NCBI GenBank assembly: GCA_902826695.1
Contig: CADEFU010000005.1
Location: 246,218 to 310,217 of the forward strand
Length of the DNA: 64,000 nucleotides
Reading direction: 5' to 3'
DNA from: an uncultured Alphaproteobacteria bacterium
GTDB taxonomy: Bacteria > Pseudomonadota > Alphaproteobacteria > Micropepsales > Micropepsaceae
The translations under genes were made by a program, and so were the position numbers. Of this stretch, positions 37,611-50,666 are shown one piece after another. The notes under the pieces were generated by a model. That model saw only the letters and a program-made list of their open reading frames with translations, was not told the origin of the DNA and ran no database searches. Each line of letters starts with the position of its first letter. Within the stretch, counting starts at the first letter, position 1.

Positions 37611-38726
37611 ATGACCGACACAGTATCGAAAATCCTTCGATGCAACGCAGCTGGATGTAAGGTTGCACAGACTGGCAACTGCATGGATGGGGTAATTCCC
37701 GCCATTGCATGCAGGAATGTTTTTGGACAAGAGGAGCCTGCGGTCGGCAGTACCATCAGCGGCGCTCACTTAGCGGAAGACACGCCCGCAGATGACGAAG
37801 ACGAGCTCGAGGTCTTCGATCCAGACAGACATGTTCAGCTTGCATCGGGCAGCGCACTGGACGTTAGCGCGGCGCAATCAATTCTCGAAGCCCGAGGCGC
37901 AACCGTCGTAGCATTCATCGGGTTCAAGGGAAGCGGCAAGACCTCGCTGTTTTCATCAATTTATAACTTGCTGCAATCTGCCCCGCTCTCGAGCAAGTTG
38001 TCGTTTGCAGGCTCTGAGACGATTGTTGATTTTGAAATCCGTTGCCACGACACGCGACTGGCGAGCAAGCAGCTAGTACCAAAAACTGCCAGAACAGAGA
38101 GGTCATCCGCACTCGCCTACCTGCACTTGCGCCTAGCGGACGATAGCGCTGGCGGCACCGTTCGAGATTTGCTCTTTGCAGATCGATCCGGCGAATTTTT
38201 CAAAGACGCTATTAACGACACCCAACTGTGCGACGAAATCAAAGAGCTGCACCGTGCCGACGCCATTGCATTGCTTGTTGACGGTGAGGACCTTGCAGAC
38301 AACCAGAAAAGACATGGCGCGCTTGCGAATGCCCTTTCGCTAATTCAGGTCCTCGTCGATCAACAAAAGCTGAGTGCAACACACAACCTCGATGTAATAG
38401 TGTCGAAGGCCGATGCGCTGGCGAGCGCGCCTGAATCGGAGAGCAAATCCGCAAAAGCCGCCCGTCAGCACTTTGAGAGGTCGATTTCCGACCGGTTTGG
38501 AGCTCAAATAGGATCAATCGAATTTTGGGAGGTCGCCGCATGCCCCAAGTCAGGGACACTTGGCACAGGCCACGGAGTGCCCCCCCTGGTGCGCCGCTGG
38601 GTTGTCCGAAAGAAACCCAACCAAATCGAAGTGGTGGCATCGCCTTTGTCCAAGAATCTGTCAGAGTTTGATCGATTCAACGAAAGATATTTCCGTCGGC
38701 AGCCGACAGGGGACGTCAATGTCTAG
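37611..38726 (+). CDS. TRAFAC-type P-loop GTPase with N-terminal Cys motif
   Basis: The 371-residue protein has a Walker A/G1 motif GFKGSGKT (104-111), a G3-like DRSG (191-194) preceded by hydrophobic LLFA, and G4-like SKAD (265-268), as in small regulatory GTPases. The first 35 residues carry C11, C16, C24 and C34 (CNAAGCKVAQTGNCMDG), a possible zinc knuckle, then an acidic linker (about 58-72). It starts 9 bases after the helical gene and its last 8 bases overlap the next GTPase gene. It probably is a nucleotide-driven switch of the system. Confidence 0.8.
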   Translation: MTDTVSKILRCNAAGCKVAQTGNCMDGVIPAIACRNVFGQEEPAVGSTISGAHLAEDTPADDEDELEVFDPDRHVQLASGSALDVSAAQSILEARGATVVAFIGFKGSGKTSLFSSIYNLLQSAPLSSKLSFAGSETIVDFEIRCHDTRLASKQLVPKTARTERSSALAYLHLRLADDSAGGTVRDLLFADRSGEFFKDAINDTQLCDEIKELHRADAIALLVDGEDLADNQKRHGALANALSLIQVLVDQQKLSATHNLDVIVSKADALASAPESESKSAKAARQHFERSISDRFGAQIGSIEFWEVAACPKSGTLGTGHGVPPLVRRWVVRKKPNQIEVVASPLSKNLSEFDRFNERYFRRQPTGDVNV

Positions 38727-39570
38727 CAGTGTCCTCGTGATGGGTTTGCCAAGGTCAGGAAAGACAACGTTTCTTGCCGCACTTTGGCACGTCGTGACAG
38801 CCAAGGGTGAAATCGACTCAAAGCTCACTCTCGACGAGCTCCGTGGAGACTACGCACACCTTAACTCGTTGCGTGACACATGGCTCCAACGCAAGGAATT
38901 TGAGAGAACGAAGCTTGGCGATCAAAAAAAAGTAACAATGAAACTCGCTGTTCGCGACAGGCGCTTGCAACTAACTTTCCCCGACTACTCTGGTGAGATT
39001 TTCAGGCGTCAATGGAGAGATCGCATTTGCGAGCGCGACCTCGCGGACCAAATTGCAGGCTCCGACAATGTCATGTTCTTTGTTCATGCAGACAAGTTCT
39101 TGCGCCCATGGCTGCTGCCCAACATTATTGCCGTTCAAGCAGATCAAGCCGCGCCGGAGGATACCGAAAACAATGAGCCAGGTACGGTAGTGCGATGGGA
39201 CGCTAGGAATGCCGCTACCCAGGTACAAGTAGTAGACCTGCTCCAACTGATGATGCGCCCGCCCTTGGGGCCCAAACGCCGTCGGCTTGCCTTGATGTTA
39301 TCCGCGTGGGACAAGGTGACAGAAAACCACCTCTGGCCCGCCAGGTGGCTAGCTGATGCGATGCCTTTGCTTGCACAATTCCTGAATTCCAATCACGATA
39401 GCTTCGACACGTCGATTTATGGGATTAGTGCGCAGGGCGGTGACTATCAGAAGGATGACAAAGCCCTGGCCAAGATCGTTTTGGCATCGCACAGAATTCG
39501 GCTAGTGCATGAAGGCACGAATTCGCATGATATCACTTCGCCAATTTGTTGGACGCTCGGTGAGCGCTGA
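38719..39570 (+). CDS. Second TRAFAC-type P-loop GTPase
   Basis: The 283-residue protein has G1 GLPRSGKT (9-16), G3 DYSG (89-92) in LTFPDYSGE and G4-like SAWDK (195-199). The sequence is clearly different from the upstream GTPase, so they are a heterologous pair, not a duplication. The ATG lies inside the end of the upstream gene (8-base overlap), with AGGGGA as ribosome site, implying coupled translation and possibly a 1:1 complex. The helix after G3 is basic (FRRQWRDRI). The pair matches the double-GTPase systems I recall from comparative genomics. Confidence 0.8.
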   Translation: MSSSVLVMGLPRSGKTTFLAALWHVVTAKGEIDSKLTLDELRGDYAHLNSLRDTWLQRKEFERTKLGDQKKVTMKLAVRDRRLQLTFPDYSGEIFRRQWRDRICERDLADQIAGSDNVMFFVHADKFLRPWLLPNIIAVQADQAAPEDTENNEPGTVVRWDARNAATQVQVVDLLQLMMRPPLGPKRRRLALMLSAWDKVTENHLWPARWLADAMPLLAQFLNSNHDSFDTSIYGISAQGGDYQKDDKALAKIVLASHRIRLVHEGTNSHDITSPICWTLGER

Positions 39571-39588
39571 CGCGAACGCGCTATTCCG

Positions 39589-41715
39589 ATGCCTAAACCT
39601 ATCGTAGTCGATCAATGCCTTCACGGTTATGATGATGGGCACGAACTGCTAGCCAGTTCGATCAAGACCTCGCGACGCGATGGCTACCTTCTATCCCTAC
39701 TTAGTGATCTCTCTGGTCAAAACGCCCCCGAAAATCTATCGGGATATCTGACGGGGTATCCGCTAGTCGACGCAAAGCGCTACGTTATCGCTTGCACATG
39801 GTTGGCATCGGAGCTGCCGCGCCCCGGTTGCGCGTGGACACACAGCTTACTCATTGAGTTTGGTGACCTTTCACAGATCGCTAGCGCGGGCTTCCTGCTG
39901 ACACATTTCCGCCGCCCAAACGTGATCGATGGGTTGCTTGATCGTCGATCTTTCAGCGTACCACTACAAATAACGGTGCCGAACGAAGGACAGGGTATCG
40001 GGATGCATCTCCCGGAAGCTCTGCCTGAAATAACAGCAGCGCTCTACTCGCTACCAGAGCAGAAGATTTTTGTGATTCCCGACGGTGTGACAGACTATGG
40101 CCAGCTTGCTCTTGCTCTCTGGTCTCAGCAATGGCCACGGTTGCGTCGATCGTTTCGCTTTTGCACTGGATCACTACGGGATCGGTCTGACCGGGATCAG
40201 GTGTTCGATCTTCAAGTCGTCGCGTCCAGACATCACGCCTCTGCGATTTGGAGTCTACCAAACGCGAAGGTCGTCGGCCCCTTCAACAGCGCCCAACAAA
40301 TCTCAACCTCCGATTCATCTTGGCTAGCCCCGGTGATCCACGACCTTTTGGTTCCGGGTGGCACAGGTCTGCGCCGTTTCCTATGGCGGTATGGTGCGGA
40401 AACGTCTGGCAGCCGCGCTGACTTTCAGTCGCTCGCTTCAATCTACCAGATGATGTCCGATACTAGCGACTCGTTCTCCCGAGTGTTCAAAGCAATCGAC
40501 GCCGTTGATTCGCTGAGGCAGATTAGTCTAAGGCGGCACCTCTTTCTGCGTCCGTTGGACGACTCCCTCCCGTTGCCGCCAATCGCCGCCGCAGATGCGT
40601 TGACGTTTCTGCTCGAAAACTCAGCCTTACACGACCTAGCTGATGTGAGCATTGCAAAGCAGTTGGCGAGAAAAGTATGGACGGATCATGGGGTGCACAA
40701 AGCCGCGAGTGTACTTATTGCGAGTCAGGACGGCGCTACCGAAACACAGAGCCGAGCTTACATGGAGACAGTCGCCGCGTTCGGTGACTTGATTTCGGAG
40801 GAAGATCTTCCCCAGCTTATCGATCAAGTGCCTTCAGCGTTCGCGCTTATGGTCCGCACAAATCCTTCACTGGTGCTGCACCGGACTTTGTGGAAAGCAT
40901 CGGACAAGGTCCTCAACGAAGTACTATTGGCTCTAGGCCCAGTTCGGAAACTCAACGGCCTCTTTCTCGATAAAATTGTGCGTCTCGCATTAGATCGTGG
41001 ATCAATTTCCGCGGTAGAGTTTCTTGTGTCGCAAGACCCTGAGCGCGCGGTAGGAATGGTGTTGGATTGGGTCGAGGCCGCTACAACGCCTACCAATGCC
41101 GAGCGAATCGGCCGAATGCTAGGCCCTCATTCCGCGGCGACACTGAGGTGGATTCAGAATAGCCGCTCCGTGAATCCAACGGCGCTTGCAATCGCCTTGG
41201 CGTCGCTTCGCTTTGACCTAAAAGCCGCTAAGGATGTCGAGAGGAACAAGTGGCTGCCTCTTGCCAACGCCAAGTCGCTTTGGAATGCGGACGTTCTCGT
41301 TCAATCCAAATCACTCGTTCTTGCCCTAGCGCTAGAAACAGACGGTGAAGTGGGCGCACGCCTTGCGGCGGGCACGTTTTCATTCGTACATCATGCGCTT
41401 GAGTGGCAGGTGCTACCTCCATTGTGTTGGTCGCAACTTGCGGATCAACTCCCAACTCTTTCGTGGTACAATAACCGGAACCTGCCTGAGCGCCTTAGGC
41501 AAGGCATCCTCGATTGCTTCATTGATCGTGCCTGGCCAGTTTCTTCATTTTTCGGTGTTGTAGCTGATCTGGAAGTCCTTGAGCAGATCTTTCGTTCAAG
41601 ACTCTTGAGATATCGGCAAGAGAGCTTTCTCTCCGAGTTGAGGGAGAACGTGCGTAGAGGACGTGTGACTGCTTCGAAGCAGCAGAAGGCAGTCATTGAA
41701 GCCTCGCGGCTCTAG
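39589..41715 (+). CDS. GAP1-like GTPase-associated protein
   Basis: The 708-residue protein has an N-terminal domain with conserved-looking elements: QCLHGYDDGHELLASS (9-24), LLSDLSG (37-43), YLTGYPL (53-59) and ELPRPGCAWTHSLLI (75-89). I recall these as the signature of GTPase-associated protein 1 (GAP1-N). The middle (about 200-450) and C-terminal parts are mostly helical without catalytic motifs. It is the last gene of the cassette, 18 bases after the second GTPase. Role is unknown; it may sense the trigger or regulate the GTPases. No homology to eukaryotic Ras-GAP is implied. Confidence 0.75.
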   Translation: MPKPIVVDQCLHGYDDGHELLASSIKTSRRDGYLLSLLSDLSGQNAPENLSGYLTGYPLVDAKRYVIACTWLASELPRPGCAWTHSLLIEFGDLSQIASAGFLLTHFRRPNVIDGLLDRRSFSVPLQITVPNEGQGIGMHLPEALPEITAALYSLPEQKIFVIPDGVTDYGQLALALWSQQWPRLRRSFRFCTGSLRDRSDRDQVFDLQVVASRHHASAIWSLPNAKVVGPFNSAQQISTSDSSWLAPVIHDLLVPGGTGLRRFLWRYGAETSGSRADFQSLASIYQMMSDTSDSFSRVFKAIDAVDSLRQISLRRHLFLRPLDDSLPLPPIAAADALTFLLENSALHDLADVSIAKQLARKVWTDHGVHKAASVLIASQDGATETQSRAYMETVAAFGDLISEEDLPQLIDQVPSAFALMVRTNPSLVLHRTLWKASDKVLNEVLLALGPVRKLNGLFLDKIVRLALDRGSISAVEFLVSQDPERAVGMVLDWVEAATTPTNAERIGRMLGPHSAATLRWIQNSRSVNPTALAIALASLRFDLKAAKDVERNKWLPLANAKSLWNADVLVQSKSLVLALALETDGEVGARLAAGTFSFVHHALEWQVLPPLCWSQLADQLPTLSWYNNRNLPERLRQGILDCFIDRAWPVSSFFGVVADLEVLEQIFRSRLLRYRQESFLSELRENVRRGRVTASKQQKAVIEASRL

Positions 41716-41722
41716 AAATACG

Positions 41723-41742
41723 GCGAAAGGTTATCATTTCGC
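41723..41742 (+). terminator. Weak hairpin after the GTPase cassette
   Basis: GCGAAA (41723-41728) pairs with TTTCGC (41737-41742) eight bases after the last stop of the cassette, followed by TTCTCC. The stem is short and the U content low, so it may only slow polymerase. Confidence 0.3.
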
Positions 41743-41748
41743 TTCTCC

Positions 41749-41853
41749 CTACCGCGCCCGCCGCAATATCGGCGTCACCACCGGCGTCGCGCCCGATTGG
41801 ATCCGCTCGATCACCACGAACCCATGCCGTTCATAGAACGGGATGTTGCGCGG
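41749..41853 (-). pseudogene. 3' fragment of a GNAT acetyltransferase gene
   Basis: The 105 bases encode PRNIPFYERHGFVVIERIQ and on to ILRRAR plus a stop codon, in frame. They match the last 34 codons of the intact GNAT gene at 56973-57557 with four amino-acid differences and high base identity. Homology stops sharply at 41853, where unrelated sequence begins. It is a truncated duplicate with no start, left between the GTPase cassette and the amidohydrolase gene. Confidence 0.9.
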
Positions 41854-41869
41854 ACATGCGGCGACAGGT

Positions 41870-41905
41870 AATCGTGTCCACTTCAACTGCGAAGGGGACA
41901 CGATT
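41870..41905. repeat. Inverted repeat after the amidohydrolase gene
   Basis: AATCGTGTCC (41870-41879) and GGACACGATT (41896-41905) are a perfect 10-bp inverted repeat with a 16-base loop, beginning five bases past the amidohydrolase stop on the minus strand. It could act as a transcript-end hairpin or be the remnant of a mobile repeat. No U tract follows. Confidence 0.6.
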
Positions 41906-41910
41906 TTCGC

Positions 41911-43017
41911 TCACGCTGGCAAAATCAACTCCGCATTCCCCACAAAGAACGCCTCCACCGCGTCCGCGCCGAGCGGTTCGATGTCGCCGGCCATGCGTCC
42001 GATCGGATCGGTGCCGCCCTCGGGATGCGGGAAATCGGTCGAGAACGCATAGACCTGCGCCAGGCCATAGCGCTCGATCTGGCGCGCCGTGCGCTCCCAG
42101 AAGAACGGGGTCACGCGGATCTGATCGACGAAGATCTCGCGCGGCCGCCGCTTCAGCGACTCGCGCAAGCGGCGCGAAACCTCCACGCGGCTTTCCAGAA
42201 AATCGACGAACGGCCCGACCCACATCGCCCCAAGTTCGATCACGCCGACGCGTAAACCCGGATGCCGGTCGAACACGCCGCCGAAGATCATGCTGGCCAG
42301 ATAGTTCTGCGGGGACATCTGCATCGTCGCCAGCATATGCGGGCCGACGGGCTCACCCGTCGTGAAGCTGCCCGGCCGCAGCAGATCGGCGTCCGGCCAT
42401 GCGTTGCTGCCGAAGAAGCCTTGCTGGCCGCCGATGTGGAACGTGACGGGCACGCGGGCCTGCGCGAGCAACGACCACAACGGGTCCACCTCCGGCGCGG
42501 CGGGCGAGTATCCCCCAGGCGCGATGCCGTCTTGGATGAAGACCGCCCGCGCGCCGCCGGCGATAACCCGCTCGGCCTCGGCGATCGCCCCCTCGATCGT
42601 GGAAAGGTTCCGCAACGCGGTCGGGCGCAGCCGGCCTTTGCCCGCCTTCGTCCAGCGCAGCACGGCGTCGTTGTATTCGCGCAGAACTTGGGGTGCGCTT
42701 GGACGATCGGACCATGCGGGGATCGCCATCACGACCTGCGGGAAGATCAGCTGACGTTCGATGCCCATGACGTCCATCGTCGCCAGCCGGCCCTCGGGGC
42801 TCGCCGCGCCGGGCGCGCCCGTGCCTTTCGTCTTCCAGACCGACTCCGCGTTACGTTCCGGTTCGCTCGTGTCGTCGAAAAACTTGTGCCCGAGGAACGG
42901 CTTGCCCATCTGCGCCATCGCCTCGCCGAACACCGCGCCCCATTGCGAGGCCGGCACTTGCAGATGGGAATCAAGGTCGATGATGCGGCCGTGGACCGCG
43001 GGTAATGTGGTGCTCAT
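41911..43017 (-). CDS. Amidohydrolase-2 family metal-dependent hydrolase
   Basis: The 368-residue protein has a TIM-barrel amidohydrolase layout: IIDLDSHLQVP (metal DxH at the start), VTFHIGGQQGFF (central His), a LRVGVIELGAMWVGPFVDFLE segment and FSTDFPHPEGGTDPIG near the end (catalytic Asp). This matches the ACMSD-like Amidohydro_2 group, which decarboxylates or hydrolyses aromatic acids and related compounds; the substrate is unknown. ATG 43017 is preferred over a start 12 codons upstream. It is downstream of the metal-efflux cluster but 80 bases from it, so may be separately expressed. Confidence 0.88.
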   Translation of the reverse strand: MSTTLPAVHGRIIDLDSHLQVPASQWGAVFGEAMAQMGKPFLGHKFFDDTSEPERNAESVWKTKGTGAPGAASPEGRLATMDVMGIERQLIFPQVVMAIPAWSDRPSAPQVLREYNDAVLRWTKAGKGRLRPTALRNLSTIEGAIAEAERVIAGGARAVFIQDGIAPGGYSPAAPEVDPLWSLLAQARVPVTFHIGGQQGFFGSNAWPDADLLRPGSFTTGEPVGPHMLATMQMSPQNYLASMIFGGVFDRHPGLRVGVIELGAMWVGPFVDFLESRVEVSRRLRESLKRRPREIFVDQIRVTPFFWERTARQIERYGLAQVYAFSTDFPHPEGGTDPIGRMAGDIEPLGADAVEAFFVGNAELILPA

Positions 43018-43098
43018 CGCCAGAGAGTGCTGCGAAGTCCGGGCAAAGTCCACTGTGCGAGAGCGGCGTCGCTCGGGCCGAAGAGGCGGCCGCCCCGG

Positions 43099-43503
43099 CT
43101 ACTTCGCCGTCGCGTCCTTACGGCGGCTCCACGTGACGGGCGTGCCGTCGAAGACGAGCTTCTCGCCCTTCAGGTGGAACGTGCAGCAATCGGCAGCGCC
43201 GGCCGGCAGGCCGAACGACACGCCGAGCGCGGCGCGGGCGCGCGGCAGATAGGCGCCGCTGGCGATCATCGGTGCCATGCACTCGCCCGTCGCGTCGGGA
43301 CTGCCCGTTTGCGTGAGCGTGACCTTGCCGTCGGCGAACGCGACTTTGACCACGCGCTTTGCCCCGGCGTCGTAGGTGCCCGCCATCGCGCTGCAGTCGA
43401 ACGTCGGCGCAACGTAGAAATCGGGTTCGTCATGGTCGGGATGCGCCGCCGCCGCGAAGGCAAATGCGCACGAAACGGCGAAGGCTGCGATCGTCTTGTT
43501 CAT
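43099..43503 (-). CDS. Exported protein of unknown function
   Basis: The 134-residue protein has a signal peptide (MNKTIAAFAVSCAFAFAAAA) followed by HPDHDEPDFYVAP. The mature part has four cysteines (FDCSAM, GECMAP, DCCTF) and a short beta-rich domain. The HPDHDEPD start could bind metal. It follows the HupE-associated membrane protein by 20 bases and probably belongs to the same operon. No family recognised. Confidence 0.7.
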   Translation of the reverse strand: MNKTIAAFAVSCAFAFAAAAHPDHDEPDFYVAPTFDCSAMAGTYDAGAKRVVKVAFADGKVTLTQTGSPDATGECMAPMIASGAYLPRARAALGVSFGLPAGAADCCTFHLKGEKLVFDGTPVTWSRRKDATAK

Positions 43504-43523
43504 GGCTGGTACTCGCTTCGATC

Positions 43524-44162
43524 TCACTGTGGGGCGTCTTGAGGCGGCGACGGCATCAGGCCCGCTTTGTTGCCCGGCGCGCCGGCGGGGATAAGTTCAT
43601 AGAAGCCCGACAGGCGCAACCGCACGGTCACCGGCCCTGTCGATTTGTTCAGCCAGTACCAGCCATAGTCGCCGTCCACCGGCGCGACGATCGAACCGTG
43701 CGACTTCAACGCGTCTTCCTGTTTGAACTCGATCACGCGCGCCTCGGGTTTCGGCGTCTCGGCGTGAAGGTCGGCATAGAGTTGCGCACCCGCGCCATCG
43801 ACTTCCCACGAATAAACAAACGACTGGCCGGCCTTCATCGCGACCTTGTACTCAAGCTCGAAGTAACCCGCGCGATCGCCCTTCGCCACCAGCGGAACTT
43901 CGATCAGGTCGCTCCGGAACGGCTTGTCGTACGACCGCGCGGCGGTCGCGCTCGCGCTCTCGGCCGCAGGTTCGGCTTCGTGGCCGTGCGCGGGCGCCAG
44001 GCGGCTCAAGCCCGTCAAGCGGCCGAACCCGATCGGGTCGCGCCCGAACTCGGCCGGCAGAACGACCAGCACGACAAGCGCCGTCGCCGCGGCGGCAGCG
44101 CCCAGCGTCGCCAGCAGCAGTTTTCGCGCCGGCGGCGGATTGTCCGTCTGTCCTTCGCTCAT
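43524..44162 (-). CDS. Single-pass membrane protein next to hupE
   Basis: The 212-residue protein has one N-terminal membrane helix (KLLLATLGAAAAATALVVLVVL), a His/Glu-containing linker (APAHGHEAEPAAE) and a beta-rich periplasmic domain with YFELEYKVAMKAGQSFVYSWEVDG and GYWWYWLN-like DYGWYWLNKS. It starts one base after the hupE stop. The conserved pairing with HupE/UreJ proteins and the metal-efflux genes suggests a metal-related periplasmic role; this is inference. Confidence 0.75.
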   Translation of the reverse strand: MSEGQTDNPPPARKLLLATLGAAAAATALVVLVVLPAEFGRDPIGFGRLTGLSRLAPAHGHEAEPAAESASATAARSYDKPFRSDLIEVPLVAKGDRAGYFELEYKVAMKAGQSFVYSWEVDGAGAQLYADLHAETPKPEARVIEFKQEDALKSHGSIVAPVDGDYGWYWLNKSTGPVTVRLRLSGFYELIPAGAPGNKAGLMPSPPQDAPQ

Positions 44163-44163
44163 C

Positions 44164-44868
44164 TCAAGCGTGTCCTTCCAACATATAGCCGATCAACTGA
44201 TACTGCGTCAGCGCGAAGCCCGCGATCATCAACATCACGTTCGCCGCAAACGATTGCTTCTGAAAGCCCGCGCGCGTGCGCCACCACAAGATAACGAGCA
44301 GCATGGCGGAGAGCGCGACCAGCTGCCCCAACTCCACGCCCACGTTGAACGCGATCATGTTCGCGAGCAGACCGTCTTGCGAAAGGCTGAGGTCCTGCAG
44401 CTTCGTCGCCAAGCCGAAACCGTGCACAAGGCCGAACGCGAACACCGCCCCGCGCGTGCTGGGCTGAAAGCCGAACACGGTACGAAAGCCGCCCAGATTG
44501 TCGAACGCCTTGTAGACGACCGACAAGCCGATCACCGCATCCACCAGAAACGGGTTCACGTCGATCTCGTTCAACACGCCGGTCAACAGCGTGATGCTGT
44601 GCCCGATGCTGAACAGGGTGACGTAGAGCGCGACATGCGACAGGCGGTAGAGGAAAAAGATGACGCCGAAGATGAACAGCAAATGGTCGTAGCCCGTGAC
44701 CATGTGCTTGGCGCCCAGATACAGAAACGGGATGAGCTGCGTCCCCTGATTGGCGGCCACGAACGCGGCATCCTTGCCCTGCACGCCGTGCGCCAACGCC
44801 TCACCGCCGTAGGCGAGCGCGAGCAGCGCGAACGACAGCGCGATCAAACCCAGATTTCGGAAACTCAT
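44164..44868 (-). CDS. HupE/UreJ family membrane protein, probable nickel/cobalt permease
   Basis: The 234-residue protein has an N-terminal signal-like helix, then the segment HMVTGYDHLLFIFGVIFFL, a variant of the HxxxGxDH motif of HupE/UreJ, followed by FSIGHSITLLTGV and several further helices with GLVHGFGLAT. The family imports nickel or cobalt. It is downstream of the CzcA-like pump by 28 bases on the same strand, joining metal uptake or periplasmic handling to export. Which metal is carried cannot be read from sequence. Confidence 0.85.
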   Translation of the reverse strand: MSFRNLGLIALSFALLALAYGGEALAHGVQGKDAAFVAANQGTQLIPFLYLGAKHMVTGYDHLLFIFGVIFFLYRLSHVALYVTLFSIGHSITLLTGVLNEIDVNPFLVDAVIGLSVVYKAFDNLGGFRTVFGFQPSTRGAVFAFGLVHGFGLATKLQDLSLSQDGLLANMIAFNVGVELGQLVALSAMLLVILWWRTRAGFQKQSFAANVMLMIAGFALTQYQLIGYMLEGHA

Positions 44869-44896
44869 TTTCCCCTGCAGCCGGCGTGGTTTTCCA

Positions 44897-49330
<4,434 letters not shown>

Positions 49331-49334
<4 letters not shown>

Positions 49335-50599
49335 TGTTTTTGTCCCGTATCGATCGATGGATCCCGGCCCGACAGCCGGTCTAACCCGGCGAGGGCCGCA
49401 TGAAGTTCGCGCAGCACTTCAACCTCGCGCGTCCGCAGTTCGTTCAACGTGCGCTGCGACTCGGAAAGCTCGAGATAACTGAACGCACCCGCGTCGTAGC
49501 CGCGCCGCGCGGCGCGAAGCGCTTCGTCGGCGCGCGGCAAGAGTTCCTTGCGGATGGCGAGCGCTTCGGCGCGCGCCGCTGTCACTTCGTGTTGAAGCGC
49601 CACAGCGTTGCGCTCCACAACGCGGCGCGCCTCAATCGCCTCAAGTTCGGCGGCGCGCCGCTCGGCCGCCGCCCGCTCGATATTGCCTTCGTTGCCGTCG
49701 AAGATAGCGAGCGGTACGGACAGGGACAGAACGCCGGCCAAGTCGCCGCCATTCTCGAACCGGCGCACGCCGAGACCGACCGACACATCGGACCGCGCGT
49801 TCGCGCTCTCCAACGCGGCCTTCGATGCCGCACGGCGCACCTCTGCTTCGCTGATTTTCAGATCGGGCGACGCTGCAAAGCGCGCTTCGGGATCGGGATC
49901 GGCGTCGGGGACCGCGAACAACGCCGCGTCGTCGACGCGAAACGATGTGCCGAGATCGCCCCATAGCGAGGCGAGTTTTTTCTTTGCCGTATCAAGCGCG
50001 AGGACGGCGCGATCGTAAGCGCCGCGCGCTTCGGCCGCTTGGATTTCCGCGCGTAGTTTAACGGTGACCGGGTCGCGCGCCGAGCGCACGCGCCGGGCGG
50101 CCATCCCTTCGATTTGCCGTGCCGAATCGAGGCCGGCCTTCCTGACCTTCAGCAGCGCTTCCGCCGCGCATACGTCGAAGAACGCGCGCCGCGCCTCTAC
50201 CGCCACGTCGAGCCGCGACCTGTCTCGCTCGATCGCCGCGATATCGCGTTCCGCTTCCGCGACGGCGACCCGGCCGTCGCGCTTGCCCGATCGCTCGATC
50301 CGCTGCGACACGCCGAGCGTCAACTCGCTGTCGTTCAGGTTCTCGAACGGCCCGGAACCGGCGAAGTTCTCCAACTCGACATCGACTTCCGGATTGGGAA
50401 GAGCGCCGCTTTGGCGAATTCCGGCTTCCGCGCCGCCGACGCGTTCGTCGCGCGCCTTGACCGCGACGGACGCCGCAAGCGCACGGGCAACCGCTTCATC
50501 CAAACTTACCGGCTTCGCACCCTGCACGTCATCCGCACGTGCAAATGCGGCGCACCACGACGCAGCGCAAAACAGCGCCACCAACATCCAACGAAACAT
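49331..50599 (-). CDS. czcC: TolC family outer-membrane channel, CzcC-like
   Basis: The 422-residue protein has a signal peptide (MFRWMLVALFCAASWCAAF) and the two TolC-type repeats: LDEAVARALAASVAVKARDE followed by long helices, and the second with SYLELSESQRTLNELRTREVEVL near the C terminus. It forms the trimeric exit duct for the CzcBA pump. It overlaps czcB by four bases, confirming one operon. It might also serve the neighbouring cusBA set, which lacks its own channel; that is inference. Confidence 0.92.
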
Positions 50600-50666
50600 G
50601 ATTTACGACTACCGCTCTTGAACCGACCCATCGAACCCATGCGCGCATCGCCCGCGCAAAGTGCGG

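Noticed and set aside
34964..41760. Attachment sites flanking the GTPase island
   Set aside because: No matching direct repeat, tRNA or integrase was seen by eye at the two edges, so an integrase-type island cannot be claimed.
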